From: Pseudonocardiaceae bacterium
GTDB taxonomy: Bacteria > Actinomycetota > Actinomycetes > Mycobacteriales > Pseudonocardiaceae
Assembly: GCA_009379815.1 (NCBI GenBank)
Contig: WHSY01000007.1
Coordinates: forward strand, 27,148-91,147
Direction of reading: 5' to 3'
DNA: 64,000 nucleotides
The notes beneath the pieces were generated by a model, which saw nothing but the letters and a program-made list of their open reading frames with translations, was not told the DNA's origin and ran no database searches. Shown piece by piece: positions 52,183-60,540 of the stretch (its first letter is position 1; each line of letters begins with the position of its first letter). Both the position numbers and the translations under genes were made by a program.

Positions 52183-53040
52183 GTGCTACCCACTGCGAGC
52201 AGCGCGCCGGGGCAGCCCGAGACCGCGGGTGACCGCGACGGCCGCCTGGGAGTGCGGCTCGCGGACGTCGGCGTCGTGTACGACACGAAGGACGGCGACA
52301 GCGTGGAGGCGGTACGCAGCGCCTCCGGTCACATCGCCGACGGCCGCTTCGTGTCCCTCATCGGTCCGAGCGGCTGCGGCAAGAGCACGCTGCTCGACGT
52401 CGTCGGTGGCCTGCTCGCGCCCAGGAGCGGAACGGTCACCATCGACGGGGAACCCGTGACGGGCCCACGGCGCGACACCGCGATGGTGTTCCAGGAGGAC
52501 TCCACGCTGCACTGGCGCACGGTGCTGAGCAACGTCGCCTTCGGACTCGAGATCGCGGGTGTCGGCCGCAAGCAGCGGGAGGCCGCAGCAGGCGACATCG
52601 TGGCGCTCGTCGGCCTCACCGGCTTCGAGCACCGCCACCCACGGGAGCTGTCCGGCGGCATGAAACAACGGGTCGCGATCGCCAGGGCGCTGGTGGCCGA
52701 CCCCCGGATCCTGCTCATGGACGAGCCGTTCGGCGCGCTGGACCAGCAGACCCGCATGTTCATGGGGCGCGAACTGCTGCGGGTCTGGGACGAGACCCGC
52801 AAGAGCGTGGTGTTCGTCACCCACGACATCCAGGAGGCGGTCTACCTCTCCGACGAGGTGTGGGTGATGTCCGCCCGCCCGTCGGAATTCACAGCGAAGG
52901 TCGTCGTCGACCTCGACCGGCCCCGTGGCCCGGGGACGATGAGCAGCCGCCGGTTCCACGACCTCACCTCGCAGGTCTGGGAGGTGCTCCGCGTGGAGTC
53001 CGAGAAGGCCCTCGACGCGCAGCGCGAGCTCGAGCCATGA
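52183..53040 (+). CDS. ABC transporter ATP-binding protein (SsuB/TauB type)
   Basis: The 285-residue start is GTG 52183 behind CGGGAGA. It has Walker A GPSGCGKST, the Q-loop MVFQEDSTLHWRTVLSN, signature LSGGMKQRVAIA, Walker B ILLMDEPFGALD, and the H-loop FVTHDIQEAVYLSDEV. The first 25 residues are a flexible extension. It overlaps the first permease by four bases and energises the second importer of the island. Confidence 0.94.
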   Translation: MLPTASSAPGQPETAGDRDGRLGVRLADVGVVYDTKDGDSVEAVRSASGHIADGRFVSLIGPSGCGKSTLLDVVGGLLAPRSGTVTIDGEPVTGPRRDTAMVFQEDSTLHWRTVLSNVAFGLEIAGVGRKQREAAAGDIVALVGLTGFEHRHPRELSGGMKQRVAIARALVADPRILLMDEPFGALDQQTRMFMGRELLRVWDETRKSVVFVTHDIQEAVYLSDEVWVMSARPSEFTAKVVVDLDRPRGPGTMSSRRFHDLTSQVWEVLRVESEKALDAQRELEP

Positions 53041-53834
53041 GCGGCTCCGCGGTGACGGCAACGGCGCGGGCACCGTCGCGACGGCGGCCGCCTCCCGTCG
53101 CCACGGTCAGGTGGGGCCTGGTGATCGGCTCGGTGCTGCTGCTCGAGGCCGCTGCCAGGATCGGCATGATCGATCCGCTGATCATGCCACCGCCCTCGAC
53201 CATGGTCGTGCGACTCGGGGAGATCGTCGCCGGCGGCGGGTTCCTGACGGACCTCACGACGACCGCCGCCGCCGTGCTGTCGGCGTTCGGCCTGGGCGCC
53301 GTCGGCGGGCTGCTGATCGGCATCCTGTTCTGGCGGCTGCCCTTCGTGGGCGCCACCTTCGAGCCGTACCTGGTCAGCCTGTACTCGATGCCGACCCTGG
53401 TCTTCTACCCGATCCTGCTGGCGCTGCTCGGGCTCGGCCCCGCACCGATCATCGTCATCGCCACCACCATGGCGATGATCCCGGTCGCGCTGAACACCAT
53501 GGTCGGCCTGAACTCGATCTCACCGACACTGCCCAAGCTGGCCCGCTCGCTGAACTGCAGCCGGACCCAGACCTACCTCAAGGTGCTCGCCCCGGCCGCG
53601 ACGCCGCTGGTGGTTCCCGGCCTGGTGCTGGGCTTCATCTACGCGATGATCGGGGTCATCGCCATGGAGTTCATCCTCGCCTCGGAGGGCCTGGGCTTCC
53701 GCATCGGATACACCTACCGGGCCTTCGAGATGCAGGACATGTACGCCTACATCGTGTTCGTGTTCGTGATCGCGGTCGCGGCCAACGTGGCGCTCAACGC
53801 CATCGAGCGCCGGGTCCGGCGGGACATGGAGTGA
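53037..53834 (+). CDS. ABC transporter permease (SsuC-like)
   Basis: The 265-residue start is ATG 53037, overlapping the ATPase stop. Six helices are visible, with SMPTLVFYPILLALLGLG as the conserved SsuC segment, EAA loop PTLPKLARSLNCSRTQTYLK, and LAPAATPLVVPGLVLGFIYA after it. It pairs with the following permease as a heterodimer. Confidence 0.92.
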   Translation: MSGSAVTATARAPSRRRPPPVATVRWGLVIGSVLLLEAAARIGMIDPLIMPPPSTMVVRLGEIVAGGGFLTDLTTTAAAVLSAFGLGAVGGLLIGILFWRLPFVGATFEPYLVSLYSMPTLVFYPILLALLGLGPAPIIVIATTMAMIPVALNTMVGLNSISPTLPKLARSLNCSRTQTYLKVLAPAATPLVVPGLVLGFIYAMIGVIAMEFILASEGLGFRIGYTYRAFEMQDMYAYIVFVFVIAVAANVALNAIERRVRRDME

Positions 53835-53838
53835 CGTC

Positions 53839-54642
53839 ATGACCACCACCGAGACCGCGGTCGCCGCCGCCGACACCGCACCGCGCGACACCCGTCAGCC
53901 ACGACGACGCCGGCCGTGGCAGCTCCCGGCCGCTCGGCTGGCCGTCCCGCTGCTCGCACTGCTGGCGTGGCAGCTGATCGATCCGGTCACCGATCTGGTG
54001 CCCGCGCCCGCCGACACCATCCGGGAGCTCTACTCCGGGTTCGTCGACGGGTGGATCTACGAGGGGCTGCGGGCCACCGCGAGCGCAGTGGGCACCGGGT
54101 TCGTCCTCGGTACGGTCGTCGCCTTCCCGCTGGGCTACCTGATGGGCAGCAGCAAGACCCTGACGGCGATCTTCGAGCCGCTGGTGGCGGGCACCTTCGC
54201 CGTCCCCCGGGTGATCCTGTACCCGATCCTGCTGGCCGTCTTCGGGGTGGGCCTGGAGGCCGAGTCGGCCATGGTCGCCATCTCGGCGTTCTTCCCCATC
54301 CTGATGTCCACCGCCGCCGCCGTGCGCAACGTCAGCCCGTCGCTGCTCAAGCTCGGGCGGTCGCTGTCCGCCCGACCGCTGCAGATCGCCCGCAAGATCG
54401 TCATCCCGGACGCGGCGCCCAGCATCATGGTCGGGATCCGGATCGGCTTCAGCATCGCCTTCATCGCGGCGATCATCGCCGAGCTGTTCGCGGCCAAGGA
54501 CGGGCTCGGCCTGCTGATCTCGCAGTCCTACGCGGTGCTGGACCTGCCCCGGATGTACGCGGTCGTCCTGCTGGTGATGCTGGCCGCGTTCGCGGGCAAC
54601 CTGCTGCTCTGGTGGGCCGAGCGCCGGCTGCGCAAGGCGTGA
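53839..54642 (+). CDS. ABC transporter permease (SsuC-like), second subunit
   Basis: The 267-residue protein has ATG 53839 after GGAGTGACGTC. A basic cytosolic tail (RQPRRRRPWQLPAARLA) precedes six helices. TFAVPRVILYPILLAVFGVG and the EAA loop PSLLKLGRSLSARPLQIARK with IVIPDAAPSIMVGIRIGFSI are typical. The gene ends 27 bp before the class II aldolase gene, so uptake and catabolic genes share one transcript. Confidence 0.92.
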   Translation: MTTTETAVAAADTAPRDTRQPRRRRPWQLPAARLAVPLLALLAWQLIDPVTDLVPAPADTIRELYSGFVDGWIYEGLRATASAVGTGFVLGTVVAFPLGYLMGSSKTLTAIFEPLVAGTFAVPRVILYPILLAVFGVGLEAESAMVAISAFFPILMSTAAAVRNVSPSLLKLGRSLSARPLQIARKIVIPDAAPSIMVGIRIGFSIAFIAAIIAELFAAKDGLGLLISQSYAVLDLPRMYAVVLLVMLAAFAGNLLLWWAERRLRKA

Positions 54643-54669
54643 CTCGTCGATCAGGAAGGTTCTCGACAG

Positions 54670-55389
54670 ATGGCAGAGCAGGGCGACAGCGCGCTGCAGG
54701 CGGCCCAGGCCAACCAGGCGCTGGGCGTCGCCGGGCACGCGGACATGGTGTGGGGGCATGCCTCGGTCCGCGATCCGGCCGGACGCGGCGTGTGGATGAA
54801 GGCGTCCGGGTGGGCCTTCGAGGAGATCACCGAGCAACGGGTGCTGCTGGTCTCCCCTGACGGCGACGTGCTCGCCGGGGAGGGCAGGCGCCACATCGAG
54901 TACCCCATCCACACCGAGATCATGGCCGCGCGCCCGGACGTCGGTGCGGTCGTGCACTCGCACGCCAACGGTGCCGTCGCGTTCGCGTCGCTCGACGTGC
55001 CGCTGCGGGCGGTGTCGCACGACGCGGTCTCGTTCCTCGATCCCGACGTGCCGCGGTTCACCCGCACCGGCGACCTGATCACCGACGCCGAGCTGGGCAT
55101 GGCGCTGGCGCAGACCCTCGGCGATGCGGCAGGTCTGCTCATCCCGAGCCACGGCCTGGTGACCGTGGGGGAGACGGTGGCGGCAGCCGTGATGCGGGCG
55201 GTGCTGCTCAACCGCGCCTGCCGGACCCAGTTGCAGGCGATGCAGGCAGGCGGCCCGGCGCGGTGGTCCGACGAGCACGAGGTGGTAGACAAGCGCAGCA
55301 GCGTGGCCAACGCCGGGCTGTTGCAGTCGGGCTACGACTACCTCGTCCGCCGCGCGACCGCGGGCGACTTCCCCGTGACGGGCATCTGA
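54670..55389 (+). CDS. Class II aldolase/adducin-family protein (aldolase or aromatic decarboxylase)
   Basis: The 239-residue protein has ATG 54670 behind AGGAAGG. Zinc-type ligands are His96 and His98 in AVVHSHANG and His161 in PSHGLVTVG, with Glu83 in IHTEIMAARPDVG as the general acid/base candidate. The family includes L-fuculose-phosphate aldolases. It also includes decarboxylases of aromatic pathways, such as 3,4-dihydroxyphthalate decarboxylase and the HCOMODA decarboxylase of gallate-type routes. In an aromatic-acid island a decarboxylase is as likely as an aldolase. It is followed one base later by an aldehyde dehydrogenase. Confidence 0.87.
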   Translation: MAEQGDSALQAAQANQALGVAGHADMVWGHASVRDPAGRGVWMKASGWAFEEITEQRVLLVSPDGDVLAGEGRRHIEYPIHTEIMAARPDVGAVVHSHANGAVAFASLDVPLRAVSHDAVSFLDPDVPRFTRTGDLITDAELGMALAQTLGDAAGLLIPSHGLVTVGETVAAAVMRAVLLNRACRTQLQAMQAGGPARWSDEHEVVDKRSSVANAGLLQSGYDYLVRRATAGDFPVTGI

Positions 55390-55390
55390 G

Positions 55391-56890
55391 GTGCCGGTGT
55401 TCACCGAGGCCGACAACGCCTCCCGCGCCGCCGAGTTGCTCGACCACGAGTGGCACCTGCTGGCGGGCGGCAGGCTCCTGCGGGCACGGTCGGGGCGCAC
55501 CTACCCGGACGTCAGCCCGTACACCGAGAAGGTCATCGCCGAGGTGCCCGACGCCGACTCCGACGATGTCGCGGCGGCGGTGCGAGCCGCCCGGGACGCC
55601 GCGTCGGGCTGGGGCCGGACGCCCGCGCCGCAGCGCGCCCGGATCGTCGAGGAGCTCGCCGGGGCGATCGAGCAGCGGGCGCGGGACTTCGCGGTGCTCG
55701 ACGCGGTCGACGGTGGTGCCCCGATCAGCGAGATGATCGGCGACGTCGCCGCGGCCGTCGCCTCGCTGCGGCTGTTCGCGGGCCTGGGACTCGAGCTCAA
55801 GGGCGCCACCATCCCGGCGAGCGAGAACCTGCACTTCACGGTGCGGGAACCGTTCGGCGTGGCGGCCCGGATCGTCCCGTTCAACCACCCCTTCATGTTC
55901 GCCGCGGGCAAGATCGCCGCGCCGCTGGTGGCGGGCAACGCGACCGTGCTCAAGCCACCGGAGGCCGCGCCGCTGTCGGCGTTGCTGCTGGGCGAGGTCG
56001 CCCGCGAGATCCTGCCGCCCGGCGTGCTGTCGATCCTCGTCGGCGACGGGCCGGCGGTGCCGCGCGCGATCGTGCGCGACCCTGCGGTGCGGCGTATCGG
56101 TTTCATCGGCAGCGAGCCGACCGGCCGGGCGATCCAGCGCGACGCCGCCGACGCGGGTGTCAAGGCGGTGACCCTCGAGCTCGGCGGCAAGAACGCGCTC
56201 ATCGCGCTCCCGGACGCCGACCCCGGCGAGGTGGCCCGGGGGGCCGTCGAGGGCATGAACTTCACCTGGTCGGGCCAGTCCTGCGGGTCCACCTCCCGGC
56301 TGCTGGTGCACGAGTCCATCGCCGACGAGGTGGTCGCGCAGGTCGTCGGCCTGGTCGAGGCCCGCCGGATGGGGTCACCGCTCGACCCTCGCAGCGAGCA
56401 GGGCACCGTCATCTCCCGGCAGCACTACGACAAGGTCATGGGCCACCTCGAGACCGCCCGCGACGAGGGCGCCGAGGTCCTCACCGGCGGGGCACGTCCG
56501 GACGACCCCGGCACCGGCTTGTTCATCGCGCCGACCGTGCTCGGCAACGTCGCGGCCGATTCCCGCATCGCGCGGGTAGAGGTGTTCGGGCCGGTGCTGT
56601 CGGTCATCCGCTGGGGCGACGGCGACGACGTCGTCGCCATGGCCAACGCCGTCTCCTACGGCCTGACGGCGAGCGTGTGGACCGACGACCTGCGCACCGC
56701 GCACCGGATGGCGGCCGAGCTCGAGGCGGGCTACGTCTGGATCAACGGGTCCGCCCGCCATTTTCCCGGGGTCCCGTTCGGGGGCGTCAAGAACTCCGGG
56801 ATCGGCCGGGAGGAGAGCCTGGAGGAGCTGCTGAGCTACACGACCCTCAAGGCCGTCAACGTCGTGCTGGGTTCGCCGAAGGGGGCGTGA
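55391..56890 (+). CDS. Aldehyde dehydrogenase (NAD(P)+)
   Basis: The 499-residue protein starts at GTG 55391. The catalytic set is complete: Asn165 in VPFNHPFMF, Lys188 in TVLKPPE, Glu263 in LELGGKNAL, Cys298 in GQSCGSTS. FGGVKNSGIGREESLEEL gives the C-terminal signature. It oxidises an aldehyde to an acid and resembles broad-specificity betaine/semialdehyde dehydrogenases. Between a class II aldolase and a ThDP enzyme, it may oxidise the aldehyde released by either. The substrate is not predictable from sequence. Confidence 0.93.
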   Translation: MPVFTEADNASRAAELLDHEWHLLAGGRLLRARSGRTYPDVSPYTEKVIAEVPDADSDDVAAAVRAARDAASGWGRTPAPQRARIVEELAGAIEQRARDFAVLDAVDGGAPISEMIGDVAAAVASLRLFAGLGLELKGATIPASENLHFTVREPFGVAARIVPFNHPFMFAAGKIAAPLVAGNATVLKPPEAAPLSALLLGEVAREILPPGVLSILVGDGPAVPRAIVRDPAVRRIGFIGSEPTGRAIQRDAADAGVKAVTLELGGKNALIALPDADPGEVARGAVEGMNFTWSGQSCGSTSRLLVHESIADEVVAQVVGLVEARRMGSPLDPRSEQGTVISRQHYDKVMGHLETARDEGAEVLTGGARPDDPGTGLFIAPTVLGNVAADSRIARVEVFGPVLSVIRWGDGDDVVAMANAVSYGLTASVWTDDLRTAHRMAAELEAGYVWINGSARHFPGVPFGGVKNSGIGREESLEELLSYTTLKAVNVVLGSPKGA

Positions 56891-56893
56891 CAG

Positions 56894-58657
56894 GTGGACG
56901 ACGAGACGGTCCGGCTGCCCGAGCAGGTGCGCTGCGAGTGGGGCAGCGACGCCGTTGCCGCGGCGTTGCGGGCCACCGGCGTGCCCTACATCGCGCTCAA
57001 CCCCGGGGCCAGCTTCCGGGGACTGCACGACAGCCTGGTGAACTACCTCGGCAACGTGGCCCCGCAGCTGCTGCTGTGCCTGCACGAGGAGCACGCGGTG
57101 GCGATCGCCCACGGGTACGCGAAGGTGACGCAACAGCCGATGGCAGTCGCGGTGCACAGCAACGTGGGGTTGATGCACGCCACGATGGCGATCTTCAACG
57201 CCTATTGCGACCGCGTTCCCGTGCTCGTGCTCGGGGCGACCGGGCCGGTCGACGCGGACCGGCGCCGGCCGTGGATCGACTGGATCCACACCGCTGCCGA
57301 CCAGGGTGCGCTGGTGCGCCCCTACGTCAAGTGGGACGACCAGCCCGGCTCGGTATCCGCCGCAGTGGCATCGTTGCTGCGCGGCAACCAGCTGGCGCGC
57401 ACCCACCCCGAGGCGCCGGTCTACGTCTGCCTCGATGCCGCCGTGCAGGAGGCGCCGTTCGACGGCGAGCCGGCCGCCGACGCCTCCCGGTACGCGCCGA
57501 TCGCCGACTCCGCCCCGTCCGAGGACTCGCTGGCCGCTGCGGTGGCGCTGCTGGCGGAGGCACGCCGCCCGGTGCTGCTCGCCGGGCGGGTCAGCCGCGA
57601 CCCTGCGGAGTGGGACCGCCGCGTCGAGCTCGCCGAGCGGCTCGGAGCCGCCGTCATCACCGACCTCAAGGTGGCGGCGGCCTTCCCCACCGAGCATCGG
57701 CTGCACCGGGGGACGCCGGGGCTGTTCGTCTCACCGGACAACCTCGACCTGCTCCGGTCGGCCGACACCGTGCTGAGCCTGGACTGGGTGGACCTCGGTG
57801 GCACGCTGCGGCAGGCCTACCGGGGTGGTGAGCCGACCGCTGCGGTCATCTCGGCGAGCGCGGACCACACCCTGTTCAACGGGTGGACCAAGAACGACCA
57901 CTTCCTGCCGCCCGTTGACGTGTCGCTACCCGGTCGCCCGGATGTGGCCGTGGCGGCGCTGCTGGACCGGCTTCCCCCGGGCGACCGCCGGGACACCGCC
58001 ACGTCGGCTGCGCGCGCTCCGGGCGGTCCGACCGTTCCCGGTGAGACGTTGACCGTCGCGCACCTGGCGGTGACGCTTCGCCAGACGGTGTCGGACGGAC
58101 CGGCGACCCTGATCCGGGCGCCGCTGTCCTGGGACGCCGACCACTGGCCGGTGTCCTCGCCGCTGGACTACCTCGGCGGCGACGGCGGCGGGGGTATCGG
58201 TTCCGGGCCCGGTATGGCCGTCGGTGCGGCGCTGGCGCTGCGCGACAGCGGGCGGCTTCCGGTGGCCGTACTCGGTGACGGCGACTACCTCATGGGTCTC
58301 ACGGCACTGTGGACGGCGGCGCGGTACGAGCTGCCGCTCCTGGTGGTCGTGGCCAACAACCGCTCCTTCTTCAACGACGAGCTGCACCAGGACCGGGTGG
58401 CGCGGCTGCGGGACCGTCCGGTGGCCAACGCGCACATCGGGATGCGCATGCAAGGCCCCGATCCCGATCTCGCCCAGCTCGCCCGTGGCCAGGGTCTCGA
58501 GGGCATCGGGCCGGTGGCGAGTCCGGCGGAGCTGCCATGCGCGCTGCAGCGTGCGGTGCGACTGGTCCGCGGCGGCCGCCCCACCGTCGTCGACGTGCGG
58601 GTCGAGCGCGGTTACGGTGCCACCACGGCCGCCGCGATCACCCGTGAAGCCCGCTGA
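56894..58657 (+). CDS. Thiamine diphosphate-dependent enzyme (acetolactate synthase/benzoylformate decarboxylase fold)
   Basis: The 587-residue protein starts at GTG 56894. The N-terminal Pyr domain has the cofactor-activating Glu in CLHEEHAVAIAHGYAK (about 65). The middle domain is present, and the PP domain has the ThDP/Mg motif GDGDYLMG (461-468) ending ANNRSFFND. It is neither a clear ALS (no FAD-site landmarks) nor a clear benzoylformate decarboxylase (the usual N-terminal His is missing). A 2-oxoacid decarboxylase or C-C lyase acting with the adjacent aldehyde dehydrogenase is the simplest idea. Its stop lies in the first unit of a tandem repeat. Confidence 0.88.
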   Translation: MDDETVRLPEQVRCEWGSDAVAAALRATGVPYIALNPGASFRGLHDSLVNYLGNVAPQLLLCLHEEHAVAIAHGYAKVTQQPMAVAVHSNVGLMHATMAIFNAYCDRVPVLVLGATGPVDADRRRPWIDWIHTAADQGALVRPYVKWDDQPGSVSAAVASLLRGNQLARTHPEAPVYVCLDAAVQEAPFDGEPAADASRYAPIADSAPSEDSLAAAVALLAEARRPVLLAGRVSRDPAEWDRRVELAERLGAAVITDLKVAAAFPTEHRLHRGTPGLFVSPDNLDLLRSADTVLSLDWVDLGGTLRQAYRGGEPTAAVISASADHTLFNGWTKNDHFLPPVDVSLPGRPDVAVAALLDRLPPGDRRDTATSAARAPGGPTVPGETLTVAHLAVTLRQTVSDGPATLIRAPLSWDADHWPVSSPLDYLGGDGGGGIGSGPGMAVGAALALRDSGRLPVAVLGDGDYLMGLTALWTAARYELPLLVVVANNRSFFNDELHQDRVARLRDRPVANAHIGMRMQGPDPDLAQLARGQGLEGIGPVASPAELPCALQRAVRLVRGGRPTVVDVRVERGYGATTAAAITREAR

Positions 58658-58723
58658 GCCAGTCCGAGTACTGAGTCAGTCCGAGTACTTGAGTCAGTCC
58701 GAGTACTGAGTCAGTCCGAGTGC
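58655..58723. repeat. 17-bp tandem repeat spanning the ends of convergent genes
   Basis: Four units of TGAGTCAGTCCGAGTAC (58655, 58672, 58690, 58707) occur with one extra T between units 2 and 3 and minor changes in the first and last. Unit 1 supplies the TGA of the ThDP gene and unit 4 supplies the stop of the MarR gene on the other strand. The array appears to have grown from the 3' end of the MarR gene. Confidence 0.93.
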
Positions 58724-59268
58724 AGCGGTGTGTGCCGCGAGCCGTGGCCCTTGCCGTGCCGCGAGTTGGCGGTGGCCGTGAGCGCGGTCTCACTGAACAC
58801 GAGCCTGTCGAGCAGCCGGATCAGCTCGCGGCGCTCGTCCGGCTCGAGCGGAGCCAGGATCCGGGTCCCGAGCTCCACCACCGCCGGCCTGGCCCGGTAG
58901 AGCGCCATGCGGCCGGCCTCGGTCATGAGCAGGATGCGGCGCCTGGCGTCGTCGGGATCCGGGCGTCTGGTGACGAATCCTCGTCGCGCCAGCCTCGCGA
59001 CGAGATCGCCGATCGTCGACTTGTCCAACGCGATCCGCTCGCCGAGCGAGCGCTGGCTCAGCTCGGGCTCGGCTTCCAGCGCGATCAGAACCGCGTACTG
59101 CAACGGCGTCAGGCTGTCACCCACGACCTGTAGCCACAGCGCGTCGTGGAACTGCCGCGCTCGCCGGAACAGGTGTCCCGGTGCGCCATGCAGGTCCGCG
59201 AGCGACCGTTGGCCGTCGTCGGCTGCCCGCGTCTCGTCGGGTGGGCGAGCCGCCTCGTTCGCCGTCAT
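58711..59268 (-). CDS. MarR family transcriptional regulator
   Basis: The 185-residue start is taken as the ATG at 59268 (MTANEAARPP); an upstream extension is Arg/Ala-rich and unlikely. The winged HTH runs LTPLQYAVLIALEAEPELSQ, RSLGERIALDKSTIGDLVAR, LARRGFVTRRPDPDDARRR, with the wing sequence DPDDARRR typical of MarR. The tail (SRHGKGHGSRHTPLHSD) is basic and His-rich. It is 177 bp from the end of the second Dpp-type transporter operon and convergent with the gentisate island. Many MarR proteins sense aromatic acids. A target was not identified. Confidence 0.87.
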   Translation of the reverse strand: MTANEAARPPDETRAADDGQRSLADLHGAPGHLFRRARQFHDALWLQVVGDSLTPLQYAVLIALEAEPELSQRSLGERIALDKSTIGDLVARLARRGFVTRRPDPDDARRRILLMTEAGRMALYRARPAVVELGTRILAPLEPDERRELIRLLDRLVFSETALTATANSRHGKGHGSRHTPLHSD

Positions 59269-59361
59269 ACCGAGGATCCCCTGCTCATCCCCCCATGATG
59301 GCTCACGGGGACATCCGGCGTCACCGCGACGGGTGCCCTCACACCGCGCGCGTTCTGTGAC

Positions 59362-59387
59362 CGACGCGCGCGAAGCGACGCGCGCGA
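59362..59387. repeat. Short CG direct repeats in the MarR upstream region
   Basis: CGACGCGCGCGA occurs at 59362-59373 and 59376-59387 in the 177-bp gap between the MarR start and the ATPase stop. CGCGCG is self-complementary. Nothing else was recognised in this gap. Confidence 0.5.
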
Positions 59388-59445
59388 CGGCATGAACCGC
59401 GCGCGCCGCGAGCTGGTCCACGGGACACGCCCCACGGGATGAGCT

Positions 59446-60540
59446 CTAGTGCTCGCGGCGGCTCAGCGCCGGTTGCCCACCGACGGGGTCCGCGTCGGGT
59501 CGGCCGTCGGCTGCGGCCACCGGCACCGGCGTGGCGCTGTCGCCGTAGAGATGGCAGCGGACATCGCCGCCGGTGACCACCGGCACGGGCGCGGGCAGCT
59601 CGACGTGACAGATCTCCTTCACCTCGGGGCACCGGCCGGCGAACGGGCACCCCGCAGGTGGGTGCGCGGGGTCCGGGGGGTCGCCGGGCAGGATCGTGCG
59701 GTGGCGGGTGCGCTGTGTAACCGGATCGGGGACGGGTGACGCATCCAGCAGCGCTCTGCTGTAGGGATGCGCGGGCTGCTGGAAGATCCGCTCGGTGGGC
59801 CCCGTCTCCACGATGTGGCCCAGGTACATCACGGCCACCCGCTCCGAGATGTGGCGCACCACGGCGAGGTCGTGGGCGATGAACAGGTACGACATCCCGT
59901 AGTCGGCGCGGAGGTCATCGAGCAGGTTGATGACCTGGCTCTGGGTGGAGACGTCGAGCGCACTCACGGCCTCGTCGCACACGACCAGGCTCGGGTTCAG
60001 GGCGATGGCCCGCGCGATCGCGAGGCGCTGGCGCTGACCGCCGGAGAACTCGTAGGGGTAGCGGCGCAGGTGATGCCGTGCCAGACCCACCCGGTCCAGC
60101 AGCTCGAGCACCCGATCGACGCTGCGCCGGCCGCGCAGTCCTTCGTGGACCCGGAGTGGCTCGGCGATGGAGTCACCCACCTGCATCGAGGGGTCGAGCG
60201 ACGAGTAGGGGTCCTGGAAGATCATCTGCATGCGCCGCCGCCACTGCCGCAGCTGCGTGCGTGGCAGCGACGACACCTCGGTCCCGTCGAGGCGCACCGA
60301 CCCGCTGCTGATCGGAACGAGCCGGAGGATGGCACGGCCGGTGGTCGACTTGCCCGAGCCCGACTCACCGACGAGGCCGAGCGTCTCGCCCCGGTCGATG
60401 TCGAACGTGACGTGGTTGACGGCCGTGAGGCGCTTGGCGCGGGTCAGCGGTGCCGTCCGCAGTGTGAAGGTGACCGAGACGTCCTCGACCTCGAGCAGGG
60501 AGCCCGTGCCGGCCGGGGTGGAGTGGGCAGGTCCGGTCAT
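59446..60540 (-). CDS. ABC transporter ATP-binding protein (DppF type), second importer
   Basis: The 364-residue start is ATG 60540, overlapping the upstream ATPase stop. It has Walker A GESGSGKST, the Q-loop IFQDPYSSLDPSM, signature FSGGQRQRLAIA, Walker B LVVCDEAVSALDV, and the H-loop IAHDLAVVRHIS. The C-terminal domain has GCPFAGRCPEVKEIC. It is a clear paralogue of the 18819 protein. A roughly 25-residue tail (ATPVPVAAADGRPDADPVGG) is extra. It is last in a minus-strand operon that runs from the truncated receptor at the right edge. Confidence 0.94.
   Translation of the reverse strand: MTGPAHSTPAGTGSLLEVEDVSVTFTLRTAPLTRAKRLTAVNHVTFDIDRGETLGLVGESGSGKSTTGRAILRLVPISSGSVRLDGTEVSSLPRTQLRQWRRRMQMIFQDPYSSLDPSMQVGDSIAEPLRVHEGLRGRRSVDRVLELLDRVGLARHHLRRYPYEFSGGQRQRLAIARAIALNPSLVVCDEAVSALDVSTQSQVINLLDDLRADYGMSYLFIAHDLAVVRHISERVAVMYLGHIVETGPTERIFQQPAHPYSRALLDASPVPDPVTQRTRHRTILPGDPPDPAHPPAGCPFAGRCPEVKEICHVELPAPVPVVTGGDVRCHLYGDSATPVPVAAADGRPDADPVGGQPALSRREH

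Noticed and set aside
58655..58723. The 17-bp array considered as an iteron origin or CRISPR.
   Set aside because: Units are directly abutting with no spacers, no replication gene is near, and the units derive from the MarR coding end.
59341..59400. CG-rich alternating sequence upstream of the MarR gene considered as a Z-DNA or structured RNA element.
   Set aside because: Only short runs, expected at this GC content; no stable extended structure or conserved pattern could be seen.
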